DNA of 32,230 bases from Nostoc flagelliforme FACHB-838. GTDB taxonomy: Bacteria; Cyanobacteriota; Cyanobacteriia; Cyanobacteriales; Nostocaceae. Positions 18,852 through 26,027 of this stretch are shown here, one piece after another. Positions within the stretch are counted from its first letter, which is position 1. Every line of letters starts with the position of its first letter. The notes beneath the pieces were generated by a model, which worked only from the letters and a program-made list of their open reading frames with translations, did not search any database and was not told the origin of the DNA. The stretch lies in NCBI RefSeq assembly GCF_014698065.1, contig NZ_JACJSI010000074.1, positions 1 through 32,230 of the forward strand, in the 5' to 3' direction. Made by a program: the position numbers and the translations under genes.

Positions 18852-20705
18852 ATGAATACTAAATCTATCAACAAAAGAACTAATTCCTCTCAAGCTTTAG
18901 GAACGAAAACTAACCTCTCACCTAATCAAATTTCCTTTGATTCAACCGGATCTTCTATTTTCTCGCCTGCATCGCTGAATGAAAAATCCTCAGAGTCAGA
19001 ATTAACTCAACCTACAGTTGCAGAGGCTTTAATTGAGATCCTAGAAAATTTGGGAGTTGAGTATGGATTCGGTGTTTCAGGAGGCGGTATCGGGCCATTA
19101 TGGGCAATATTAAACCGTAGCAATATCGAATTGCTTCACTTTCGCCATGAATCAGGAGCGGCTTTTGCCGCGACTGAAGCTTATTTTGCCAGCGATCGCC
19201 CTGTCGTGGTATTCACTACTACAGGCCCTGGGATCACGAACGCTCTGACTGGGCTTTTCGCGGCCCGAGGAGAAGGAGCAAAGGTAATTTTCTTGTCAGC
19301 TGCAACCTCAACTGCAAATCGCGGTCGGGGAGCTTGTCAAGAAACTAGCGCCCACACAATGCCCTTCTCAGGAATTTTTACTTCCGGGCCACTATTCAAT
19401 TACGCAACTATATTAGAGTCTGGGGATCAACTACCAGAAATTTCTCGCAGGCTTGCCCAAGGGTTAGCCCAACCAGGCAGTTTTGTAGCCCATATCAGCG
19501 TTCCCACCCCAATCCAGACGACACCATTAAAAGTCCAGTTACCTCAGCAAGGCTTTTCTCAATCTGTACCAACAGCTAGTGAAGAAGCGATCGCTGAATG
19601 TGTAAAGCTGTTATCTGAAGAATCCTTTGCCATCTGGGTTGGCTTTGGGGCGCGACACGCCGCAGAGGAAATCTGTCAGTTGGCACAAAAAACTGGGGCG
19701 GCGGTAATGACATCACCTCGTGCCAAAGGGATTTTTCCAGAACATCATCCCCAATTTATCGGTGTCACAGGCTTTAGCGGACATTTATCAGTCATGACAT
19801 ATATGCAGGAGCAACGACCGCAACGCATATTAGTGTTGGGAACGCGCCTTGGTGAACCTACCTCATTTTGGAGTCCGGCGATGATTCCAAGTAATGGATT
19901 CATTCATGTTGATATCGATCCGCAAGTTCCAGGAGTGGCTTATCCATCAGTAGATACTATTGCTGTCCACTCAGAAATCAAAGCATTCCTCAGAGCAATA
20001 TTAAAACACTTACCAGATCGTCTTAATTGGTTTCCCAATTCCTCACTACCACGTCCTGAAATCTACACCAATTCTCCCCGCACCAATGGCTTAGTGCGAC
20101 CCGAAGTACTTATGGATGCAATTCAACGGCTGATTATTGAAGGCAGCGATGCCTCAATTTTAGCTGAAGCGGGTAACTCTTTTGCTTGGGCAACTCACTT
20201 GTTGCGATTTAAGCAACCAGGTCGTTACCGAATTAGTACTGGTTTTGGCTCTATGGGTCATGCTACTACCGGAGTAGTTGGTACAGCATTAGGGCGAAAA
20301 GGTAAAGCCGTTGCTATTGTTGGCGACGGAGCAATGCTGATGAACAACGAAGTCAGCACGGCAGTGAGATTTGAGGTTCCATCTGTCTGGATTATCCTCA
20401 ACGATGGACGCTACAATATGTGCGCCCAAGGAATGGCATTGCAAAGGTTAAGTGGTGAGGTTCCCATAGATACAGAGATACCAAGTACTGATTTTGCTGC
20501 GATCGCTAGAGCAATGGGAGCTAATGGCATCTGTGTTAATACTGAATCTGACTTAGAAAAAGCGCTACAAAAAGCACTTTTATCTACCGCTCCATTCATT
20601 GTTGATGTAAGAATTGACCCAACGCGACCCGCACCTATTGGAGGTCGCATTCAAAGTTTGATTAAGCAAGGAGCCATAGAAGCCAAAACTGTTATTGGTC
20701 ATTAG
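18852..20705 (+). CDS. ThDP-dependent acetolactate-synthase-like enzyme (ScyA-like candidate)
   Basis: 617 residues from the ATG at 18852; a TTG at 18843 would add three. An N-terminal extension of about 50 residues, rich in Ser/Thr/Asn, precedes the PYR domain. Catalytic Glu100 lies in FRHESGAAFAATEAY. A central domain (about 245-385) is followed by the PP domain with the ThDP/Mg motif GDGAMLMNN (491-499) through ND (517-518). True acetolactate synthases make branched-chain precursors. Here the setting is aromatic, and the closest known precedent is ScyA of scytonemin synthesis, which joins indole-3-pyruvate and 4-hydroxyphenylpyruvate. I infer acyloin formation from one or two arylpyruvates. 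No small regulatory subunit gene is nearby, which argues against valine/isoleucine synthesis. Upstream gap 154 bp. Confidence 0.87.
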   Translation: MNTKSINKRTNSSQALGTKTNLSPNQISFDSTGSSIFSPASLNEKSSESELTQPTVAEALIEILENLGVEYGFGVSGGGIGPLWAILNRSNIELLHFRHESGAAFAATEAYFASDRPVVVFTTTGPGITNALTGLFAARGEGAKVIFLSAATSTANRGRGACQETSAHTMPFSGIFTSGPLFNYATILESGDQLPEISRRLAQGLAQPGSFVAHISVPTPIQTTPLKVQLPQQGFSQSVPTASEEAIAECVKLLSEESFAIWVGFGARHAAEEICQLAQKTGAAVMTSPRAKGIFPEHHPQFIGVTGFSGHLSVMTYMQEQRPQRILVLGTRLGEPTSFWSPAMIPSNGFIHVDIDPQVPGVAYPSVDTIAVHSEIKAFLRAILKHLPDRLNWFPNSSLPRPEIYTNSPRTNGLVRPEVLMDAIQRLIIEGSDASILAEAGNSFAWATHLLRFKQPGRYRISTGFGSMGHATTGVVGTALGRKGKAVAIVGDGAMLMNNEVSTAVRFEVPSVWIILNDGRYNMCAQGMALQRLSGEVPIDTEIPSTDFAAIARAMGANGICVNTESDLEKALQKALLSTAPFIVDVRIDPTRPAPIGGRIQSLIKQGAIEAKTVIGH

Positions 20706-20715
20706 TCATTGGTCA

Positions 20716-20812
20716 CTTGTACTGAGCGACTCGTGCCGAGCGGAGCCGAGGTAAGCCGTACCACTTCGTGGAAGCAAGCTACGCGTAGCGTCTCGCAGAG
20801 AAGTATTGGTCA
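20716..20812. repeat. Dispersed palindromic repeat between ThDP and KAS III-like genes
   Basis: GC-rich DNA with short perfect palindromes (CCACTTCGTGG at 20761-20771 and GCTACGCGTAGC at 20778-20789), flanked by TTGGTCA/GGTCATTAG sequence on both sides. The end CTCGCAGAGAAGTATTGG recurs at about 22144-22161. This is a small dispersed repeat typical of Nostocales intergenic DNA. Confidence 0.7.
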
Positions 20813-20901
20813 TTAGTTTACCAATGACATTTCCTCACAGCTTTTTCTGAAAACGAATTTCATCGTGTAACACCAAAAACAAAATCAAAAGAATATTTGT
20901 C

Positions 20902-22047
20902 ATGACAACATTAGAACCAGTAGGTATTCGTGCAGTCTCAGTTAACTTTCCTAGCATCATCCGCACAAACAATTACTACAGAGTTAATTTTCCCAAGATG
21001 GTTGCTGAGGCTGAACAAAAAACTCTAGCGAAACTATTTGTACCCGACCAGTCTCCAGCCACCAGTGATGACGATATCTGGTCACAAGAGGTAACACCGT
21101 ATATGTCAGACCCCTTCCGTGGTACTGTCGAACGAAGGGTGCTAGCTCCCGATGAGACTTCACTTTCGCTAGAGTATCGCGCTGCTCTCGATGCCCTCGA
21201 AGCCGCAAAGCTATCTCCTGAAGACATCGATCTCATGCTCGTTACTTCACTATTTCCAGAGCAAATTACACCTGGTAATGCTGCTTTTCTCGCTGGAAAA
21301 CTAGGACTACAAGATGCGGCGTGGAATATAGAATCAACTTGTACTTCAGCATTAGTTTCGCTTCAGACAGCCTGTTCTTTAGTGCAAACGGGACAGTATC
21401 ACAATGTGTTAGTGGTCGTTTCAACTACATATTCGCGCTATACCGATGAAAATGATACTTTAGCCTTTTTATCAGGTGACGGTGCTGGAGCCTTTGTAGT
21501 TGGTAAACTGAAAGCAAACCAAGGTATTCTCGGTACTAAAATTGCCAATACTGCTGCTACCTGCGGTGCTTTCTATAATGAATTCACCACCGATGAACAT
21601 GGCAACGTCAAAATGTTCATTCGAGGCGGCAAGGGTGCAAGTAAGATGTTTAACGAGACAACGGTAAAGTTTATTCGTCTATGTTGCCACGGTGCCATCG
21701 CTGATGCTGGACTCACCTTAGATCAAATCAACTTTTTTGTCTTTAATACACCCAGTGCTTGGTATTCACGAGTTTGCATCCGTGCTTTAGATATTGAGCC
21801 AGAGCGTACAATCAACATCAATCCTCTATATGCCAACATTGGGCCAACCTTTCCCGTTGCTAATCTCTACCACGCCGCCCACGCAGGTAAAATTCGTGAA
21901 AACGATCTAGTTCTCGTCTACACAATGGGTTCGTCATCTAATGCTGGTGGCTGTGTGATGCGCTGGGGCGATGTTGCGCTAGGACCTGCTCCTGCTCCTT
22001 CAGTCAGCTTGTCTCAACAAGAGGATAGAATTCTGATTCGTCACTAA
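20902..22047 (+). CDS. KAS III-like (FabH-fold) enzyme with altered catalytic triad
   Basis: 381 residues, longer than FabH (about 317) because of an N-terminal insertion around residues 30-75. Nucleophile Cys147 is clear in IESTCTSALVSLQTA; also FLSGDGAGAFVVG. Where FabH has the catalytic His of its HQAN motif, this protein has Asn282 (FVFNTPSAWYSR). The triad Asn is kept as Asn312 in YANIGPTFP. Loss of the His disfavours decarboxylation of malonyl-ACP. KAS III relatives with changed triads, such as CerJ, act as acyltransferases or join two acyl units. Here it may move the CoA-activated arylacrylate onto an acceptor made by the ThDP enzyme (inference). The tail after about residue 360 is Pro/Ala/Ser-rich. 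The upstream gap of 196 bp holds a repeat. Confidence 0.88.
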   Translation: MTTLEPVGIRAVSVNFPSIIRTNNYYRVNFPKMVAEAEQKTLAKLFVPDQSPATSDDDIWSQEVTPYMSDPFRGTVERRVLAPDETSLSLEYRAALDALEAAKLSPEDIDLMLVTSLFPEQITPGNAAFLAGKLGLQDAAWNIESTCTSALVSLQTACSLVQTGQYHNVLVVVSTTYSRYTDENDTLAFLSGDGAGAFVVGKLKANQGILGTKIANTAATCGAFYNEFTTDEHGNVKMFIRGGKGASKMFNETTVKFIRLCCHGAIADAGLTLDQINFFVFNTPSAWYSRVCIRALDIEPERTININPLYANIGPTFPVANLYHAAHAGKIRENDLVLVYTMGSSSNAGGCVMRWGDVALGPAPAPSVSLSQQEDRILIRH

Positions 22048-22107
22048 GAATTCTTGAGAATTTGGAAGTGGTTAGGAAGCTGCTTTGAGTTTGGGCAATT
22101 GGGAATT

Positions 22108-22162
22108 GGGAACTTGTACTGAGCGCAGTCGTTGGCGCAGCTTCTCGCAGAGAAGTATTGGG
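22108..22162. repeat. Dispersed repeat, second copy of the GCAGAGAAGTATTGG type
   Basis: ACTTGTACTGAGCG... through CTCGCAGAGAAGTATTGGGA shares both ends with the repeat at 20716-20812 but lacks its central palindromes. Confidence 0.6.
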
Positions 22163-22286
22163 AATGGGGAAGAAAGCCTTTTGAGTTGTATAGAGCTTTT
22201 TTAAACATTAAAGATGAGTTCTCTATCAGTCATTTTAGTTAAATCTAAAAATGTTAGGGAACGGAACCCAACATTCTCAAGACTTT

Positions 22287-22314
22287 GTTGAGTTTCGCTG
22301 TTGCGAAACTCAAC
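22287..22314. repeat. Perfect 12-bp stem hairpin downstream of the KAS III-like gene
   Basis: GTTGAGTTTCGC, loop TGTT, GCGAAACTCAAC. Similar palindromes built on GTTGGGTTTCG are frequent between genes in cyanobacteria. It could end transcription from the KAS III-like gene, although no T-run follows. Just after it, 22320-22390 is low-complexity DNA of CTTTTGCC/CTTTAACC repeats. Confidence 0.6.
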
Positions 22315-22531
22315 TTACAGTCTCTAATCTTTAACCTTTTGCTACTAACCCTTAACCTTTAACCTTTTGCCTTTTGCCTCTTGCCTTTTAAGCAAATCCT
22401 ATTCTGATAATCTGATTTAATTTATGAAACTATTAGCTTAGATAAAAATCTTAACAGGGAAGCAATGAATAAATGTATATTCAGTTTTTTCAGTCAATTA
22501 AATAGGAGTTTCATATCAATTTGAGGTTATA

Positions 22532-22575
22532 CATAATCTTTGTATTATCATTTCTCTCATAATACAAAGATTATG
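22532..22575. promoter_or_regulatory. 17-bp perfect inverted repeat before the PEP-CTERM gene
   Basis: CATAATCTTTGTATTAT (22532-22548) is perfectly complementary to ATAATACAAAGATTATG (22559-22575) across a 10-base loop. It ends 94 bp before the ATG at 22670. It could be an operator or an RNA structure in the leader. It could also be the relic of a small palindromic element. It lacks the GC content and T-run of an intrinsic terminator. Confidence 0.5.
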
Positions 22576-22669
22576 CACATACACATGGTATTCTTATCCA
22601 TAAAGCGATCGCGTGCTAAACGGTCAACTTCCCAGCATTCAAGTATAGCTATATTGCGAGATAACTAAA

Positions 22670-23329
22670 ATGGCTTTTTTGAATAAATTCTTGATAGCTT
22701 CTGCTATCAGCGCTGCAACATTTCTAGTTTTAGAAACAGTTGCCACAAATCCAGCCCAAGCTGCTCTTTTTAAATTTACCTTCGAGAGTGAGGAAGCCAA
22801 TGGTTACTTTATTTATGATGACTCAGCTACTAAGATAGAACCTCTCGGGACTGACTTTCCTCTTGCTGAGTATGATGGCTCAGTGGAACAATATTCTATT
22901 AATGCAGGGGGTATTGTAGCTGAGGGAACGAAGGGATCGCAACAAGATATACATGATGAAGCCAGAAATATTGTTTATCTTGGACGTGTAGGTAATTTGG
23001 GCTACGACGATACCGTTGATGACTTTATTCTTTACGTTCCTCCGGCTGCTCGTGGGGAGCAATATGGTTTGTCAATTCGCTTTAGTTACCCAGAGGGAAC
23101 CTTTTCAGATTCTGTTGCCATCCGAACAAGCGTACCTGACACCGCTAGACTCAGAGTCTACCCATACTGGGATTTTCCTAATGCAACGGGAGACTATACA
23201 TTTCAAGGAACTGTTAAAACAAAAATCGAAAAGGTTCCCGAACCTGCATCAGTGTCTGCATTACTAGGAATGAGTGCTTGGTTTATTTTCCGTCGTCAGC
23301 GTCGGCAATTATTATCTGCACAGGATTAA
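22670..23329 (+). CDS. PEP-CTERM sorted exported protein
   Basis: 219 residues. A signal peptide (about 1-31, cleavage near PAQA/ALFK) is followed by a beta-rich body without a recognised domain. The C-terminus is a classic PEP-CTERM sorting signal: VPEP (about 190), a short hydrophobic helix (ALLGMSAWFIF) and a basic end RRQRR. Such proteins are processed by exosortase and placed in the envelope or exopolysaccharide. The gene lies inside the aromatic set between the KAS III-like and TyrA genes, same strand. It may belong to the pathway, for example in placing the product outside the cell, or be a chance neighbour. The gap of 622 bp before it suggests its own promoter. Confidence 0.85.
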   Translation: MAFLNKFLIASAISAATFLVLETVATNPAQAALFKFTFESEEANGYFIYDDSATKIEPLGTDFPLAEYDGSVEQYSINAGGIVAEGTKGSQQDIHDEARNIVYLGRVGNLGYDDTVDDFILYVPPAARGEQYGLSIRFSYPEGTFSDSVAIRTSVPDTARLRVYPYWDFPNATGDYTFQGTVKTKIEKVPEPASVSALLGMSAWFIFRRQRRQLLSAQD

Positions 23330-23497
23330 TCATAGCGAACCGACTTAGTATATTTAAGCCTTTTTGTGTTAGGTTATTCAGTTTTGTGTCATGAAGCTAT
23401 AAACTGGCAAAAAATTATTAACCCTAACAGTTTTCACAATGAAAGTTTTTGAGGTAGTCTCAAACTTGAAAAAATAATCATATATTTAAGAGGTCTT

Positions 23498-24670
23498 ATG
23501 CTTCCAGAAAAGCTGAAACAAATTGACCAACAACTCATTGATTTACTAGGTAAAAGAATTGCAGTTTTGGCTGAGTCCCAATCTATATCTTTAGAAGAAC
23601 AAATTACTAACTTTACATTTTCCCTAGTGCAGGCTGGTGTTCCAGAGTCAATCTGGAAAAACCTAGTTACAGGTTGTACCTCTGCTGCTAGTGCATTTTC
23701 GCCTCCAGCAAATACCAAACCACGACGGGTTACTCTAGTTGGCGGACGCGGTTTGATGGGGTATTTTTTCCAGCAGAAGTTATCAGCCGCCGGTCACTAC
23801 ATCAGTATTCTTGACCAAGGAGACTGGGAACAAGCAGAATCGCTACTAAAAAAAGCAGATTTAGTTTTAGTTTGTGTCCCTATTGAATATACAATAGATG
23901 TGATCCATAAACTTGCTAAATACCTCTCTCCAACTACTGCTTTAGCTGATATTGCTAGTATTAAAACTCCAATATTACAGACTATGCTTGAGCAGCATAG
24001 TGGGCCTGTAATGAGCTTACATCCAATGTTTGGCCCAGGTATAAAATCGTTCTTGTGCCAAAAAGTGGTAGTCTGTTCTGGTCGTAGAGATGATGCATTT
24101 CAATGGCTTTTGGATTTGATTGAACATGATGGTGGTAAACTGATTGTGTCTACACCAGAGGAGCACGATAAAATGATGATTGCTGTTCAAGCAATCCGTA
24201 ATTTTACAACGTTTAGTCTTGGTGTTTTCCTAGCACAACAAAACATTGATATCCGTCGTAGCTTAGATTTTTCTAGCCCAATTTTTCGTCTAGAAATGGA
24301 CATAATTGGCCGCTTATTCAGCCAGTCTGCTCGTCTGGTAGTAGATATTATGCTTGCCACAGCAGAGCGTCGAGAAGCTATTGGGCAATTAGCGATCACT
24401 TATAATCGGTTGGCGCAACTGGTTATTCAAAACGATCGAGATACTTTAATTCAGGAGTTCAAAGCAACCCATAGCTTTTTAGCAGAAGATATGCACTCTG
24501 CTGTAGAAGAGAGTACTCATGTGATTGACACCTTAAGTACACTCTTAGCAGCTAAAGATGTCGAACAAAAACAACTATGTTTTAGTAAACAAAGTGTGAT
24601 CGCTAATCAACCTATAGCGCCACGAGCCGAGATTATTTCTCATGGGAGAACTATTGAACCCAAAGGGTAG
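23498..24670 (+). CDS. tyrA: T-protein: chorismate mutase-like / prephenate dehydrogenase fusion
   Basis: 390 residues with the layout of enterobacterial TyrA. An N-terminal AroQ-like helix (LKQIDQQLIDLLGKRIAVLAE, residues 6-26) is followed by a dehydrogenase: NAD motif VGGRGLMG (81-88), VCVPIEYT, DIASIKTPILQ, and H175 in SLHPMFGP, then helical segments to about 350. Prephenate dehydrogenase oxidatively decarboxylates prephenate to 4-hydroxyphenylpyruvate, the precursor of tyrosine. The mutase half is short (about 60 residues instead of about 90). It has Lys7 in place of the first catalytic Arg and lacks the KSR and PxREA segments, so mutase activity is doubtful. A tyrA copy is also part of scytonemin clusters. 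It would feed the ThDP enzyme with 4-hydroxyphenylpyruvate (inference). A weak ribosome site, AGAGG, precedes the ATG. Confidence 0.9.
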   Translation: MLPEKLKQIDQQLIDLLGKRIAVLAESQSISLEEQITNFTFSLVQAGVPESIWKNLVTGCTSAASAFSPPANTKPRRVTLVGGRGLMGYFFQQKLSAAGHYISILDQGDWEQAESLLKKADLVLVCVPIEYTIDVIHKLAKYLSPTTALADIASIKTPILQTMLEQHSGPVMSLHPMFGPGIKSFLCQKVVVCSGRRDDAFQWLLDLIEHDGGKLIVSTPEEHDKMMIAVQAIRNFTTFSLGVFLAQQNIDIRRSLDFSSPIFRLEMDIIGRLFSQSARLVVDIMLATAERREAIGQLAITYNRLAQLVIQNDRDTLIQEFKATHSFLAEDMHSAVEESTHVIDTLSTLLAAKDVEQKQLCFSKQSVIANQPIAPRAEIISHGRTIEPKG

Positions 24671-24742
24671 GACCCCTAATTGTCTAATTAGTATGTAAGA
24701 CAGGTAAGCTGAAAAAGGAATCTACCAGCAGCAAAAACAAGC

Positions 24743-25730
24743 GTGATAGTAAAGAAGCCACGTCATCGCCCACAACGGAGTTTTCCTAACGCTCAACGTA
24801 TAATTGTGGAATGTGAGCTTACTGAATGTATCCATTGTGGAAATAATTTAGTTAAGCGTAGAGCTTGGCATATGCGTAAAACTGTTCAAACCATGAATGG
24901 AGCGGTGTTTGTAGCAGGTAAAAGCAAAGAATGTAAGAATCCAGTCTGTACGCACTTTAATCAACACTACTACGCAAGTGGCGTATTAAAGTATAGCTTG
25001 CCCAACAGTACTTATGGTTTAGACGTGCTGGCATTTATAGGTTGGCAACACGAAAATGAACATCAACAGTTAATTGAGATTCAGGAAAATTTAAATCGGC
25101 GTGGTATCGAAATTAATGGGCGGAATGTGGGCAAGCTATATCGTCAATTTCTAGCACTGTTGGGTGGAACGATTGCACATACGCACTCGAAATTAGCTGC
25201 CACAGTAGTTTAACATGGCGGTTTGATTTGGGCAATTGATGCTTTACAGCCCGAAGGTCACGGAAGTTTACTGTATGTATTGTACGAAGTATTAAGTGGT
25301 ACACCAGTCAGCGCAATTCAATTGCAACAAGCACAAGAGCAACAGCTAATTGAATGGCTGCAACCATATCAGGAGTTACCGCTACATTGTGCTGGCAACC
25401 TTGTCAGATGGCGAAAAATCAATCATCGCGGCAATGAATTCAAGTTGGCCAGATGCACCACATCAACGTTGTCAATCTCACTTTCTCGGTAATTTGAGTG
25501 GATCTGTGCTGCCACTAGATACAAAGCTAAGACAACAATTAAAGGCAGAAATAGAAAGGATTGCCACAAATTCCAGAGAGATCAGAAAGACTTCGAGACC
25601 CAAGTCAGGAACAGCAGCAAGACAATACCCCCTTTTTTTAGGAATTCCCTATTTGTCACGAGACATAGAGTTAATCGCAATCGAATCCCAGATTCGGGCT
25701 GCGATCAGGGCGGCCGCATCATGTCAATAA
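24743..25730 (+). pseudogene. Transposase remnant with one stop and one frameshift
   Basis: Starts at a GTG; the reading frame stops at a TAA (25211-25213), resumes in the same frame (HGGLIWAIDALQPEGHGS) and shifts by one base near 25390, ending at 25730. The N-terminal part has a zinc-knuckle pattern (CELTECIHCGN and, further on, CKNPVCTHF), then a region ending in a DDE-like IDALQPEGHG and ATLSDGEKSIIAAM with HQRCQSHFLGNL, all transposase-like. The family is not certain. The remnant separates TyrA from the laccase gene, so the two may once have been closer. Confidence 0.7.
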
Positions 25731-25846
25731 GCATACTTTATTGAGAATAGATTTAAAATCAATGTCATTAAGTTTTGCTTATTGCGAAAGTTTTAGGCGA
25801 TCGCTTTGGGGCTTAAAAAATAATCAAGCTCGAAATCCTGATTTTT

Positions 25847-25901
25847 TCGTTGGTTCTTAACCTTCGTTGTGATCAAGAGTAATTTAGATGCGTTTGCCCT
25901 G
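25847..25901. repeat. 55-bp dispersed repeat, copy 2
   Basis: 87% identical to 13762-13816 (48 of 55), same orientation, with the shared leftward coding phase. It lies between the transposase remnant and the laccase gene. Confidence 0.75.
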
Positions 25902-25904
25902 GGG

Positions 25905-25940
25905 GTAGGACGCATTTGCGCAGCGTCTCGTCAGAGAAGG
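25905..25940. repeat. Fragment of a dispersed repeat (GCAGCGTCTCGTCAGAGAAGG)
   Basis: Resembles the right half of the repeats at 20716-20812 and 22108-22162 (GCGTCTCGCAGAGAAG). It lies in the 297-bp gap before the laccase gene, which otherwise shows no gene. Confidence 0.5.
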
Positions 25941-26027
25941 ATACAAAGAAATCAGAGTTTCAAAGAGTTCTTGCGTAAGCTCAATTCTTTGTAGACTCAA
26001 TGCTAATTTTTACAACCACAATCAAAA

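Noticed and set aside
22559..22575. Intrinsic terminator
   Set aside because: The stem is AT-rich and not followed by a T-run, so it does not fit a rho-independent terminator.
13948..24670. A scytonemin cluster
   Set aside because: Only the ThDP, DAHP synthase and tyrA classes are shared. No scyB-like dehydrogenase, scyC, tryptophan genes or ebo genes are visible, while a lyase, CoA ligase and KAS III-like gene are present.
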